Source of the DNA: Flavobacterium sp. GSB-24
Lineage (GTDB): Bacteria > Bacteroidota > Bacteroidia > Flavobacteriales > Flavobacteriaceae
Reading direction: 5' to 3'
Length of the DNA stretch: 64,000 nt
Assembly: GCF_027924665.1 (NCBI RefSeq)
Contig: NZ_AP027043.1
Span: forward strand, 930,001-994,000
Below the pieces are notes generated by a model, which was given only the letters and a program-made list of their open reading frames with translations, searched no databases and was not told where the DNA came from. Positions 54,540-63,139 of this stretch are shown in pieces. Each line of letters starts with the position of its first letter. The stretch's first letter is position 1. Both the position numbers and the translations under genes were made by a program.

Positions 54540-56657
54540 TTATTTTTTTACCATCTCGGCAAGAATTTCAATTTCTCTCTCCGATGCATTTTTGGGAGGA
54601 TTTGAATATAATTTTAAAATTTCATCATCAAATTGATTTTTGAAACTTACTTCTTCGATATCTCTCAAATTTAATAATGCTTTAGATCGAACATAAGTTG
54701 ATTCACTTTTTAAAGACATTGAATATAATTTTTTGATATCTTCTTCTTCAAAATCTGTTGATTTCCAACTTCCATATTTCAAAATAAATTGAGCAAATAA
54801 CAACGAAGCCTTATTATTATTGATATTCTTCTTTAAAGAATTCTGTAAAAGTGAAAAACTAGTAACATTTTTAATGTTCTCCCCTATTGCACTTTCAATT
54901 GCAATACGTTCTGGTTTACTTTCAACTTTAAAATATTTGTTGATTTCTTTTAACGAATTATTAATGCTGTTTTCTTCTTTTTTACCTTTTTCTTCCCAAG
55001 CATCTTTTAGTCCAACAGTTTTGTTAAACACTAATTTTGAAGCAGTTGAGTCTTTATCAACAGTAAAATAACCCAAACGTTGAAACTGGAATTTATCTTC
55101 ATTTTGAGCTGTAGCTAAACTTGGTTCAACATATCCAGTTACAATTTCTAATGAATTTGGATTCACAAAATCTAAGAAATTTTTCTCTTTATAACTGTCT
55201 GGAGCTTCATCTGTAAACAAACGATCGTATAAACGAACTTCTGCTTCAAGCGCATGTTGAATAGAAACCCAATGTAATGTTCCAGATACTTTTCTTTGGC
55301 TTGCTTCTGTCCCGCTTCCGCTTAAAGAATCGGTATCATAAGTAACATGAATTTCAGTAATATTTCCTTCTGCATCTTTTATAACAGATTCACCTTTAAT
55401 GATATAAGCATTTTTAAGACGAACTTCTTTTCCTAAAGTCAAACGGAAAAATTTAGCTGGAGCTTCTTCTAAAAAGTCTTCTCTTTCGATGTATAATTCA
55501 CGTGAAAAAGGCACTTTTCTGAAACCTGCATTTTTATCTTCCTGGTTATTTTCAGCTTCTAACCACTCTTCTTTACCTTCTGGATAATTGGTAATTACCA
55601 ATTTTACCGGATCTAAAACAGCCATTACACGAGGTGCAATTTTGTTCAAATCTTCACGAATACAAAATTCTAAAACCGATACATTAATTAAATTATCACG
55701 TTTTGCAATTCCAATTGTGTTGGCAAAATTACGTAAAGATGCTGCTGTATAACCACGTCTTCTTAACCCAGAAATTGTTGACATTCTAGGATCATCCCAA
55801 CCGTTAACATGCTTTTCCTTAACTAGTTGCTGTAATTTTCTCTTACTAACAACGGTATGTGATAAGTTACGTCTAGCGAATTCTCTTTGCTTCGGACGCA
55901 GTTTATTTTCATCTAAAATCTGGTCTAAAAACCAATCGTATAATTCACGGTGAGGCAAGAATTCAAGTGTACAAAATGAATGTGAGATTTCTTCTAAATA
56001 ATCACTTTGTCCGTGTGCCCAATCGTACATTGGATAAATTTTCCAGGCATCTCCAGTTCTATGATGATGCTTATGTAAAATTCTGTACATGATAGGATCA
56101 CGCATCAACATATTAGTTGATTTCATGTCTATTTTTGCACGAAGAATATGTGTACCAGCCTCAAATTCACCGTTTTTCATTCTTTCGAATAAATCTAAAT
56201 TTTCTTCAACAGAACGATTTCTGTATGGACTATCTGTCCCAACTGTTGATGGCGTTCCTTTTTGAATGGCCATATCTTCAGAAGACTGGCTATCAACATA
56301 GGCTTTATCTTTTTTAATTAATAAAACAGCCCAATCGTATAATTGTTGAAAGTAATCAGAAGCATAACGTTCTTCTGCCCAGGTATAACCCAGCCATTCA
56401 ACGTCTTTTTTAATGGCGTCAACAAATTCCTGCTCTTCTTTTTCTGGATTTGTATCGTCAAAACGTAAATTTACAGGTGACTGATAATCAATACCTAAAC
56501 CAAAATTTAAAGCAATAGAACTAGCGTGCCCAATGTGTAAATAACCGTTTGGTTCTGGTGGAAAACGAAAATGAAGTTTAGTTTGCGAAAGACCTGATTT
56601 TAAATCTTCCTCTATGATTTGTTCAATAAAATTGAGTGATTTCTCTTCTGATGCCAT
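54540..56657 (-). CDS. glnS: Glutamine--tRNA ligase with C-terminal extension
   Basis: The protein is 705 residues against about 555 for Escherichia coli GlnRS. The class I signature PPEPNGYLHIGHA lies at 33-45 and the KMSKS equivalent VVSKRKL at 269-275; PVNLRFDDTNPEKE and YDWAHGQSDYLEEISHS support GlnRS over GluRS. The anticodon-binding barrel ends at about FNKTVGLKDAWEEKG (near 560). The remaining ~145 residues are helical and charged (KPERIAIESAIGENIKNVTS, YVRSKALLNLRDIEEVSFKN), and resemble a HEAT-like or tRNA-binding appendage rather than the YqeY domain found in some Bacteroidota GlnRS fusions. A CAAAGATA block (minus TATCTTTG) 20 bases upstream is its likely -7 box. Confidence 0.93.
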   Translation of the reverse strand: MASEEKSLNFIEQIIEEDLKSGLSQTKLHFRFPPEPNGYLHIGHASSIALNFGLGIDYQSPVNLRFDDTNPEKEEQEFVDAIKKDVEWLGYTWAEERYASDYFQQLYDWAVLLIKKDKAYVDSQSSEDMAIQKGTPSTVGTDSPYRNRSVEENLDLFERMKNGEFEAGTHILRAKIDMKSTNMLMRDPIMYRILHKHHHRTGDAWKIYPMYDWAHGQSDYLEEISHSFCTLEFLPHRELYDWFLDQILDENKLRPKQREFARRNLSHTVVSKRKLQQLVKEKHVNGWDDPRMSTISGLRRRGYTAASLRNFANTIGIAKRDNLINVSVLEFCIREDLNKIAPRVMAVLDPVKLVITNYPEGKEEWLEAENNQEDKNAGFRKVPFSRELYIEREDFLEEAPAKFFRLTLGKEVRLKNAYIIKGESVIKDAEGNITEIHVTYDTDSLSGSGTEASQRKVSGTLHWVSIQHALEAEVRLYDRLFTDEAPDSYKEKNFLDFVNPNSLEIVTGYVEPSLATAQNEDKFQFQRLGYFTVDKDSTASKLVFNKTVGLKDAWEEKGKKEENSINNSLKEINKYFKVESKPERIAIESAIGENIKNVTSFSLLQNSLKKNINNNKASLLFAQFILKYGSWKSTDFEEEDIKKLYSMSLKSESTYVRSKALLNLRDIEEVSFKNQFDDEILKLYSNPPKNASEREIEILAEMVKK

Positions 56658-56692
56658 TATTTTATAGTAATTTTAGCAAAGATAAAAAAAAG

Positions 56693-56755
56693 GTTTCAGG
56701 TTTCAGGTTTAAAGTCATTTAACTAGCGCAAAACCTGAAACTTTAAACTTGAAAC
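56693..56755. repeat. Inverted repeat in the glnS-folB divergent region
   Basis: TTTCAGGTTT (56701-56710) and AAACCTGAAA (56731-56740) are exact complements, with further partial matches of GTTTCAGG and CTTTAAACTTGAAAC outside. It lies between the two start codons and may be a dispersed palindromic element or an operator. Confidence 0.55.
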
Positions 56756-56764
56756 AAGATAAAA

Positions 56765-57124
56765 ATGGGAATCATTAAACTTAAAAACATTCGCACTTTT
56801 TCATACCACGGATGTTTAATTGAAGAAGGAAAAATAGGATCTGACTATACTGTAGATCTAAAAATAAAAACAAATCTTCAGAAATCGGCTGAAACAGATC
56901 ATCTTTTAGACACTGTTGATTACGTTCATTTGAACAAAATTGTTACCGAAGAAATGGCAATTCGTTCGCATTTACTAGAACATGTAGCCAAAAGAATCAA
57001 TATTCGTGTGCTGGCAGAGATAGAAACTGTAGAAAAAACAACAGTTTGGGTTTCTAAAATTAATCCTCCTATTGGTGGTGATGTTGAGTCAGTTACTATA
57101 AAAATGACAGAAATTAGAAAGTAA
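56765..57124 (+). CDS. folB: Dihydroneopterin aldolase
   Basis: The enzyme has 119 residues, normal for FolB. The core IRTFSYHGCLIEEGKIGSDY, TVDLKI, then SAETDHLLDTVDYVHLNKIV, and a Lys in WVSKINPPIGG near the C-terminus match the family; catalysis uses Glu/Lys residues in a tunnelling-fold octamer. It converts dihydroneopterin to 6-hydroxymethyl-dihydropterin in folate synthesis. It is divergent from glnS and about 95 bases upstream of the tRNA-Cys gene. Confidence 0.92.
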   Translation: MGIIKLKNIRTFSYHGCLIEEGKIGSDYTVDLKIKTNLQKSAETDHLLDTVDYVHLNKIVTEEMAIRSHLLEHVAKRINIRVLAEIETVEKTTVWVSKINPPIGGDVESVTIKMTEIRK

Positions 57125-57172
57125 TTATTTTATTTAAAATCGTATTTTTTCAAAATAGTTCATATGAAACTT

Positions 57173-57201
57173 TTGAAATTTAAAGATTTTAGTTACTTTT
57201 G
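57173..57201 (+). promoter_or_regulatory. tRNA-Cys promoter
   Basis: TTG at 57173-57175, an 18-base spacer and TACTTTTG at 57194-57201 match TTG-N17-23-TAnnTTTG, 17 bases before the tRNA. Confidence 0.82.
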
Positions 57202-57218
57202 CCATCCGTTCAAGCAAT

Positions 57219-57289
57219 GGCGTCGTGGCCGAGCGGCTAGGCTGGGCTCTGCAAAAGCTCCTACTCCGGTTCGAATCCGGACGATGCCT
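57219..57289 (+). tRNA. tRNA-Cys (anticodon GCA)
   Basis: The 71-base gene folds as a cloverleaf: acceptor GGCGTCG/CGATGCC (one G-U), D arm GCC...GGC, anticodon stem GGGCT/AGCTC with loop CTGCAAA (GCA), and T arm TCCGG-TTCGAAT-CCGGA. The discriminator is U, as required for Cys. CCA is not encoded. A promoter and a perfect terminator flank it. Confidence 0.97.
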
Positions 57290-57291
57290 CT

Positions 57292-57322
57292 AAAACCTTC
57301 AAAGCAATTTGAAGGTTTTTTT
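57292..57322 (+). terminator. tRNA-Cys terminator
   Basis: AAAACCTTCAAA pairs exactly with TTTGAAGGTTTT around GCAA and is followed by T residues. Confidence 0.92.
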
Positions 57323-57329
57323 ATGTCTT

Positions 57330-57415
57330 GTCCTTGCGAGGAACGAAGCAATCTCACTAAGTATATCAACATTTATAATCTATAGTAGTGAGATTGCTTC
57401 GTTCCTCGCAAGGAC
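57330..57415. repeat. Palindromic dispersed-type repeat with 30-bp perfect arms
   Basis: The arms 57330-57359 and 57386-57415 are perfect complements (GTCCTTGCGAGGAACGAAGC, then AATCTCACTA) around a 26-base loop. Sequences with the core TTGCGAGGAACGAAGCAATCTC are widely dispersed in bacterial genomes, so this is probably a MITE or REP-like unit inserted between tRNA-Cys and the LysE-family gene. No target duplication is obvious. Confidence 0.9.
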
Positions 57416-57429
57416 TTATAAACACAAAA

Positions 57430-57452
57430 AAGCCTCTGAAATTCAGAGGCTT
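57430..57452 (-). terminator. Terminator of the LysE-family gene
   Basis: AAGCCTCTGAA pairs with TTCAGAGGCTT across one base; the minus strand ends in six T, 28 bases after the LysE-family stop. Confidence 0.88.
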
Positions 57453-57479
57453 AATTTTATATTTTTGAGTTATTAACAA

Positions 57480-58157
57480 CTACTTTTCTATTTTTTCGAA
57501 AGCATTTTTAACCATTTCTTTTTCTTTTGGAAACCATCCTTGTGTGATTAAAGCAACTCCAAAGACCATTAAAACAATACTAATTCCTTTTTTGATTTTA
57601 ACGATATTAGTTGGTGTCATTTTAGATTTTAATTGTTTGGCTAATACTATTTTAAGACAATCAACCAGCAAATAAGTAATGATAACTGATGTAAAAAAAG
57701 TAATCATTCTTGAGTTTTGCATTTCTAATTTTGGTCCTACAGAAATGATAACAGCCAGCCAAAAACCTAATACTCCAATGTTTATAACGTTGAGTAAAAA
57801 GCCTTTTATAAATAGACTTCCGTAGTTTCTTTTGATGATATCACGATCAATTTCTTCATCGTCTATTTTTTCTTCATTTTTTAAACGAACGAAAGAAATT
57901 ATACCATAAGCCAGCATTATTATTCCTCCAAAAATAAACAAAGCTGGTTTATCTTTTAAACTCTGAATTAATCTGTAACTTCCTAAATACGCGATAGCTA
58001 TAAAAAAAATATCACCTAGAACTACACCGAAGTCAAAGACAATTGCTGCTCTGAATCCTTTTGTAATACTGGTTTCTAGTAGTATAAAAAATACTGGACC
58101 TACCATAAAACTTAGAAAAAGTCCCCATGGCAGTCCAGCCAAAATATCATTTACCAT
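57480..58157 (-). CDS. LysE/RhtB family transporter
   Basis: The protein has 225 residues from the ATG at 58157 (a TTG one codon earlier is also in frame). It has about six hydrophobic segments. The signature GLPWGLFLSFMVGPVFFILL near the N-terminus is that of LysE/RhtB amino-acid exporters, and ETSITKGFRAAIVFDFGVVL, the second conserved block, follows. Exported substrates vary (basic or branched amino acids, homoserine lactones), so no specific substrate can be named. An acidic loop near 80-92 (LKNEEKIDDEEIDRD) is long for the family. It follows the DUF2807 gene after 14 bases. Confidence 0.85.
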   Translation of the reverse strand: MVNDILAGLPWGLFLSFMVGPVFFILLETSITKGFRAAIVFDFGVVLGDIFFIAIAYLGSYRLIQSLKDKPALFIFGGIIMLAYGIISFVRLKNEEKIDDEEIDRDIIKRNYGSLFIKGFLLNVINIGVLGFWLAVIISVGPKLEMQNSRMITFFTSVIITYLLVDCLKIVLAKQLKSKMTPTNIVKIKKGISIVLMVFGVALITQGWFPKEKEMVKNAFEKIEK

Positions 58158-58171
58158 CAAAATACAACTTG

Positions 58172-58840
58172 TTATTTTACTTCTTCGATTTTACCTCCAA
58201 AAACTGTTTTTTGATTTATTTGCTTTGGTTTTCCATAAATGTAAATAGAGCCTCCTGCGCTTACTTTTGCATCAACTAAGGTCGAAGCATTAACATCAGC
58301 TTTTCCTCCCGCAGAAACGCTTACATTAGTCTGAGAAGTCGCTAATTTACTTCCAAGGAAATAACCACCGGCTCCTAAACTGGCATCAAGGTTATCTGCT
58401 TTACCAGTTGCAGTGATTTCTCCACCAGAAACTGAACTTACTTTTAACTTATCAACATTCAAATCTACATTAATTTTTCCACCTTCCTGCGCACTTACTT
58501 TAAACGAAGTTGCTTTTAGTGTTTCTTTACTTGTAACTTCTGCTCCTTCATTAACATCAATCAATTCTATTCTTTTGTAATACAAAGTAATATCTAAATC
58601 ATTTCCTGATAATAGTTTAGGAAAAGGCATTCTTAATTTTAATATTCCATTTTTATTGACAGCTTCAACCTCTGCTTCTCTTGCTCCTTTTATAACAACT
58701 TTATTCTCTGAAGATTGAACTAATTTTACACTTAACTTATCGTAAACTTTTACGGTATCGAATTCACCTAACTCTTTGGTAACCTGACCAAAAGACATTT
58801 GAACAAATAAAATTGCAGCTCCTATAATTAACTTTTTCAT
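58172..58840 (-). CDS. DUF2807-type head-GIN secreted protein
   Basis: The protein has 222 residues with a signal peptide (IIGAAILFVQMSFGQVT). Repeated short strands such as VSAQEGGKINVDLNVDKLKV, VSSVSGGEITATGKADNLDA and VSVSAGGKADVNASTLVDAK form the GIN/DUF2807 parallel beta-solenoid, in which Ser/Gly turns recur every ~20 residues. It is common in Bacteroidota envelopes and of unknown function. It lies 14 bases upstream of the LysE-family gene and 26 bases downstream of rnr, so all three may form one operon. Confidence 0.88.
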   Translation of the reverse strand: MKKLIIGAAILFVQMSFGQVTKELGEFDTVKVYDKLSVKLVQSSENKVVIKGAREAEVEAVNKNGILKLRMPFPKLLSGNDLDITLYYKRIELIDVNEGAEVTSKETLKATSFKVSAQEGGKINVDLNVDKLKVSSVSGGEITATGKADNLDASLGAGGYFLGSKLATSQTNVSVSAGGKADVNASTLVDAKVSAGGSIYIYGKPKQINQKTVFGGKIEEVK

Positions 58841-58866
58841 ACTTTTATTTTTTTTAAAATTAAACT

Positions 58867-61047
58867 TTATTCTGCTCTTCTTAAAAAATGAAAATCCAAT
58901 TGTTTTTTAACTAAATCAGCATTTTTTACTTTAACATAAATTTCATCTCCTAATTGTAAAATACTGTTTGAAGTTGCTCCAACTAAAGCATACTGCTTTT
59001 CATCAAAAGTATAGTAATCATCTTTTATTTCTCTGATTCTTACCATTCCTTCGCATTTGTTAGAAACAATTTCAACATAAATTCCCCATTCTGTAACTCC
59101 TGAAATAACTCCCAAAAATTCTTCGTCCTGATGATCCTGCATGTATTTAACCTGCATGTATTTAATACTGTCACGCTCAGCATTTGTCGCTAAACTTTCC
59201 ATATTGGAACAATGCAGACATTTTGTTTCGTACACTTCTTCGTCTACAGAAGCTCCACCATCCAGATAATACTGTAGCAAACGGTGTACCATAACGTCTG
59301 GATAACGACGAATTGGCGATGTAAAATGGCTGTAATAATCAAAAGCTAAACCGTAATGACCAATATTATCTGTAGAATATTTGGCTTTACTCATACTTCT
59401 AATCGCAAGAGTGTCAATTAAGTTCTGTTCTTTTTTACCATTTACTTCTTCCATCAATGCATTCAAAGACTTTGAAATATCGCCTTTGTTACGGAAATCT
59501 ATTTTATAACCAAATTTAGCAATTACGGTTTGCATCGCAATTAATTTGTCTTCGTTTGGTTCGTCGTGAATCCTGTAAACAAATGTTTTCTTTTGTTTTC
59601 CAATGTATTCAGCCACTTTTCTGTTGGCTAAAAGCATAAATTCTTCAATCAAATGATTGGCATCTTTAGATACTTTAAAGTAAACTCCTTCTGGTTCACC
59701 TTCTGCATCCAAATTAAATTTCACTTCAACTTTATCAAAAGAAATTGCACCATTCTGCATTCTTTTCTTTCTTAAAATCTTCGCTAATTCATCTAATTTT
59801 AAAGTTGCTTCTGTAATTTCATCTGAAACAACATAAGATTCTCCAGTAATTGAAACATCAACTGGAATTGTATTATCTTTTGTTTCAATAATATACTGTG
59901 CTTCTTCGTAAGCAAAACGCTGATCTGAATAAATTACTGTTCTTCCAAACCATTGGTTGATAACTTGTGCAGTTGGAGAAACTTCGAATATCGCAGAGAA
60001 TGTATATTTCTCTTCATTCGGACGAAGTGAACAGGCAAAATTAGATAAAACTTCAGGAAGCATTGGCACTACCCTATCTACTAAGTAAACAGAAGTAGCT
60101 CTTTGATAAGCTTCATCATCCAAGATTGTACCTTCTTCCAAATAATAAGAAACATCGGCAATGTGAATTCCAATTTCGAAGTTTCCATTCTCTAACTTTT
60201 TGAAAGACAAGGCATCATCAAAATCTTTTGCATCTTTTGGATCTATCGTAAACGTAAGCGTATCACGCATATCACGACGTTTCGCAATTTCAGATTCCTG
60301 GATCGAAGTATCTATTTTTTGTGCATAAACCTCTACTTCTACCGGAAAATCTGATGGAAGTCCATATTCCGCTAAAATAGCGTGAATCTCAGTATTGTGT
60401 TCTCCAGGTTTTCCTAAAACTTTAATTACAGATCCAAACGGACTGTCAGCTCTTTTTGGCCAATCTTCGATCTTAACTAAAACAACATCACCGTTTTCTG
60501 CTTCACCAATTTTATCCTTCGGAATAAAAATATCGGTATACATTTTAGGATTTGCAGTAGAAACAAATGCAAAATTTGGCTGCATATCAATTACACCAAC
60601 AAATTCTGTTTTATCCCTTTCTACAACTTCAATTACTTCACCTTCAGGTCTTTTACCTTTTCTTCTATTATAAACATAGACTTTTACTTTGTCTTTATCT
60701 AATGCACGATTCAAATTATTGGTCGGAATAAAAACATCTTCTGCAAAATCTGGACAAATAAAATATGCCGTTTTTCTGCTCGTCATATCTATTGTTCCTT
60801 CGTAATAATCCTGACTTTCGGCTTTTACTAGATACTTTCCAGGTTCTGTTTCTATAATTTTCTTTTGCGAAGCTAGAATTTTTAATTCTTTTATAATTTG
60901 ATTCCTGCTATTAGTATCATCAAGTTCAAGCTTTGCTCCTATTTGTTTATAATTGAATGGTTTATTAGCATTTTGCGATAAAATCTTTATTATTTTTCCA
61001 GAGAAATCTTTCTCTTTTTTTATCGGCTTTCTAATTTTCTTACTCAT
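58867..61047 (-). CDS. rnr: Ribonuclease R
   Basis: The enzyme is 726 residues. An N-terminal winged-helix region (KPFNYKQIGAKLELDDTNSR) and two cold-shock domains precede the RNB catalytic domain. TFTIDPKDAKDFDDALSFKK carries the catalytic aspartates, and HYGLAFDYYSHFTSPIRRYP with DVMVHRLLQYYLDGG is its conserved end. A C-terminal S1 domain (LGVISGVTEWGIYVEIVSNK) follows. RNase R is a 3'-5' exoribonuclease that degrades structured RNA and acts in tmRNA-linked and rRNA quality control. The ATG at 61047 is the only sensible start. It leads a minus-strand run into the DUF2807 and LysE-family genes. Confidence 0.96.
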   Translation of the reverse strand: MSKKIRKPIKKEKDFSGKIIKILSQNANKPFNYKQIGAKLELDDTNSRNQIIKELKILASQKKIIETEPGKYLVKAESQDYYEGTIDMTSRKTAYFICPDFAEDVFIPTNNLNRALDKDKVKVYVYNRRKGKRPEGEVIEVVERDKTEFVGVIDMQPNFAFVSTANPKMYTDIFIPKDKIGEAENGDVVLVKIEDWPKRADSPFGSVIKVLGKPGEHNTEIHAILAEYGLPSDFPVEVEVYAQKIDTSIQESEIAKRRDMRDTLTFTIDPKDAKDFDDALSFKKLENGNFEIGIHIADVSYYLEEGTILDDEAYQRATSVYLVDRVVPMLPEVLSNFACSLRPNEEKYTFSAIFEVSPTAQVINQWFGRTVIYSDQRFAYEEAQYIIETKDNTIPVDVSITGESYVVSDEITEATLKLDELAKILRKKRMQNGAISFDKVEVKFNLDAEGEPEGVYFKVSKDANHLIEEFMLLANRKVAEYIGKQKKTFVYRIHDEPNEDKLIAMQTVIAKFGYKIDFRNKGDISKSLNALMEEVNGKKEQNLIDTLAIRSMSKAKYSTDNIGHYGLAFDYYSHFTSPIRRYPDVMVHRLLQYYLDGGASVDEEVYETKCLHCSNMESLATNAERDSIKYMQVKYMQDHQDEEFLGVISGVTEWGIYVEIVSNKCEGMVRIREIKDDYYTFDEKQYALVGATSNSILQLGDEIYVKVKNADLVKKQLDFHFLRRAE

Positions 61048-61157
61048 ATATCTTTTCTTATAAGGTTTAAAATTACAAATAAGAAATCAGATAATACTTT
61101 TTAACAAATAGAATTATTAAAAATATAACTTTTCGTACATTTACAAAAACACCTCAT

Positions 61158-61391
61158 ATGGAAAGCTTTAAGACCATCGCCATATTCAATTATCAGCACG
61201 AAACAGTGGTTCTCAAACACTTACTAGAACAAGAACAAATCCCTTATTTTTTCGAAAACGAAATGACACTTTCAGTCGTTCCAATGTACACTTCGGCGCT
61301 GGGTGGAATCAAACTCAAAGTTCATCCCAACGATTTCGAACAAGTTCAGGAAATCCTTGACAACTTAAACAATCCTCTCAAAATCGTTTAA
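61158..61391 (+). CDS. DUF2007 domain-containing small protein
   Basis: The protein has 77 residues. TIAIFNYQHETVVLKHLLEQ, then IPYFFENE and LKVHPNDFEQVQEILD match the DUF2007 (putative signal-transducing) fold related to PII-like ferredoxin domains. It is cytosolic and its partner is unknown. It is divergent from rnr, with 110 bases between starts, and borders the AT-rich 776-base gap on its 3' side. Confidence 0.83.
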   Translation: MESFKTIAIFNYQHETVVLKHLLEQEQIPYFFENEMTLSVVPMYTSALGGIKLKVHPNDFEQVQEILDNLNNPLKIV

Positions 61392-62167
61392 AGAGATTCT
61401 TTTTTCAAACTAAATTCAATTTTTTTCTTTTTAAACTTTTTTAGTTTTCAACATATATTAAATACAACAAAAAAGATTTTTAAAAATTTAAAAAAAATTG
61501 TTGGTTATTATAGTGTGTTAATATGTCGAATAAATTTATTTTTAAAAGTATTGAAATGAAGTTTCTCTTAGTTATTTTGAGTTATCAACATAGTTATTTT
61601 TAGCTAAAAGATTAATTTATAAGACTTTTTGTATTTTAATTAACAACGGTTGACAACCAAAAATGAATTGATTTTGTAGATAAGTTCATATGTTGATATT
61701 TGTTGAAAATGGCATTTTTGATATTGATAACTTTTCTAAAAATTCCCGAAACTTTATTAGGATTTTTGATTCCAGTTTTGGATTAGGTTTTTTTTTGACA
61801 CAACCAAAAAAAACTTCTAATTTTCTTTTCGAACTTATTAACAGTTTCTGTTAATTTAAAGTTAACTGAATATCAACGAATTACAAACTCCTATTAACAC
61901 CCTAAAATTTTAACAAATATTCTGGTTATTCTTTATTGATTATGAGATACTTATGAAGTTATCAAAATTGTTAATAAGTGGTAAATATTTGATATTACGT
62001 AAGTTATGTTCTAAGCTTTTTGCTTTGAATTTCACGAATGTACACGATTTCTATTGGAATGTTTATATAGTATTCAAAAAGAAAATAATTTGTGAAAATT
62101 GGTGTAATTCGTGGCAACCATTTATTAATTGAGTAAATTTGTACTACACAACTTAATAGTATAGAAA
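61392..62167. other. AT-rich noncoding gap with DnaA-box-like sites; candidate origin region
   Basis: No gene is supported in these 776 bases. TTATCAACA occurs exactly at 61582-61590. One-mismatch relatives (to TTATCAACA) are at 61691-61699, 61722-61730, 61835-61843, 61959-61967 and 61969-61977, on both strands. Genes to the left (rnr and the operons behind it) mostly read leftward, and DUF2007, rpiB and tex read rightward. In AT-rich DNA such near-matches arise by chance, so an origin is only a hypothesis; a TAAATTTG -7 box for rpiB is at 62134-62141. Confidence 0.35.
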
Positions 62168-62599
62168 ATGAAAATATCGATAGGAAACGACCACGCTGGA
62201 CCAGAATATAAAAAAGCAATTGTTGAAATGCTTAAATCAAAAGGATATGAAGTAACGAACTACGGAACTGATACTGATGCTTCTGTAGATTATCCAGATT
62301 TTGGGCATCCTGTTGCAAATGATGTATCTGAAGGAAAAGCTGATTTTGGAATTGTGATCTGCGGAAGCGGTAACGGAATTGCAATGACTGTTAATAAACA
62401 TCCGAAAGTGAGAGCTGGTTTATGCTGGACTAAGGAAATTGCTTATTTGACACGTTTGCATAACGATGCTAATATTGTAAGTATTCCGGCGCGCTTTACT
62501 TCTATTCATCAAGCAGTTGAAATCGTTGAAACTTTCCTGACAACAGCTTTTGAGGGCGGAAGACATCAAAACAGAGTTAATAAGATTGCTTGTTCGTAA
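62168..62599 (+). CDS. rpiB: Ribose-5-phosphate isomerase B
   Basis: The protein has 143 residues. MKISIGNDHAG places the conserved Asp8-His9 near the N-terminus; IVICGSGNGIAMTVNK supplies Cys65, the catalytic base of RpiB, and TRLHNDANIVSIPARF contains His98. It interconverts ribose-5-phosphate and ribulose-5-phosphate in the pentose-phosphate pathway. A TAAATTTG -7 box lies 27 bases upstream. A related sugar-phosphate isomerase (LacA/B type) is less likely given the Cys. Confidence 0.95.
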   Translation: MKISIGNDHAGPEYKKAIVEMLKSKGYEVTNYGTDTDASVDYPDFGHPVANDVSEGKADFGIVICGSGNGIAMTVNKHPKVRAGLCWTKEIAYLTRLHNDANIVSIPARFTSIHQAVEIVETFLTTAFEGGRHQNRVNKIACS

Positions 62600-62616
62600 A
62601 AAGTCAAAAAAAATCG

Positions 62617-62682
62617 GGTGCTTCGCACCAATGTAAATAAACAAGCCGGGCGGATTTTTAAAATTCATCCGGTTTTTTTATT
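62617..62682 (+). terminator. Terminator region after rpiB
   Basis: A small perfect hairpin GGTGC-TTC-GCACC (62617-62629) is followed by a second, weaker stem in which CGGAT (62651-62655) pairs with ATCCG (62667-62671), ending in seven T. Together they probably end rpiB transcription. Confidence 0.55.
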
Positions 62683-62754
62683 TAAAGTACTTACATTCAA
62701 TATATTGAATTTATTTTAAATTATACTTTTTAAGGTTATTAACAATGTTAATAT

Positions 62755-63024
62755 CTATATTTTTTGAGTTAGCATGAAGTAAATTAAAACAACTTGTAGT
62801 AAAAGAATCAATAAGAATTTGACAATAAATGAAGTTTTACTCGTTTTATGTTTAAAGAAAAACATAGCTGTTAATAAACCTATTGTTCCGCCAATTGTTT
62901 GAAGAAAAAACAAAGTATTTTCAGGAATTCTTCGTTTATTTTTTCGAGCCAGATATTTATCGTATCCAGCAAGAATAAAAAGGACAATATTTATAAATAA
63001 AAAATAGAGTAAAAAAATTTCCAT
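62755..63024 (-). CDS. DUF1294 small membrane protein
   Basis: The product has 89 residues and three hydrophobic segments (about 2-19, 42-58, 67-86). The motif NIVLFILAGYDKYLARKNKR followed by IPENTLFFLQTIGGTIGLLT is the DUF1294 signature. The family is widespread and its function unknown; members often sit next to nucleic-acid-binding genes. It is convergent with rpiB and divergent from tex, and appears to stand alone. Confidence 0.85.
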   Translation of the reverse strand: MEIFLLYFLFINIVLFILAGYDKYLARKNKRRIPENTLFFLQTIGGTIGLLTAMFFFKHKTSKTSFIVKFLLILLLQVVLIYFMLTQKI

Positions 63025-63139
63025 TGGTGTAAAATTAAAAACAAAGATATTATTTTAGCCGAATCATTGATGAATTTACAAATCGTTTTAACAAGTAAAT
63101 TATATCATGTTGTAATTAAGAAATTATTTCATTAAATAT

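Noticed and set aside
57164..57385. 73-codon plus-strand ORF across the tRNA-Cys region
   Set aside because: It spans a well-folded tRNA gene, its terminator and a palindromic repeat.
62004..62219. 71-codon minus-strand ORF over the rpiB start
   Set aside because: It overlaps the rpiB promoter and start codon and has no recognisable product.
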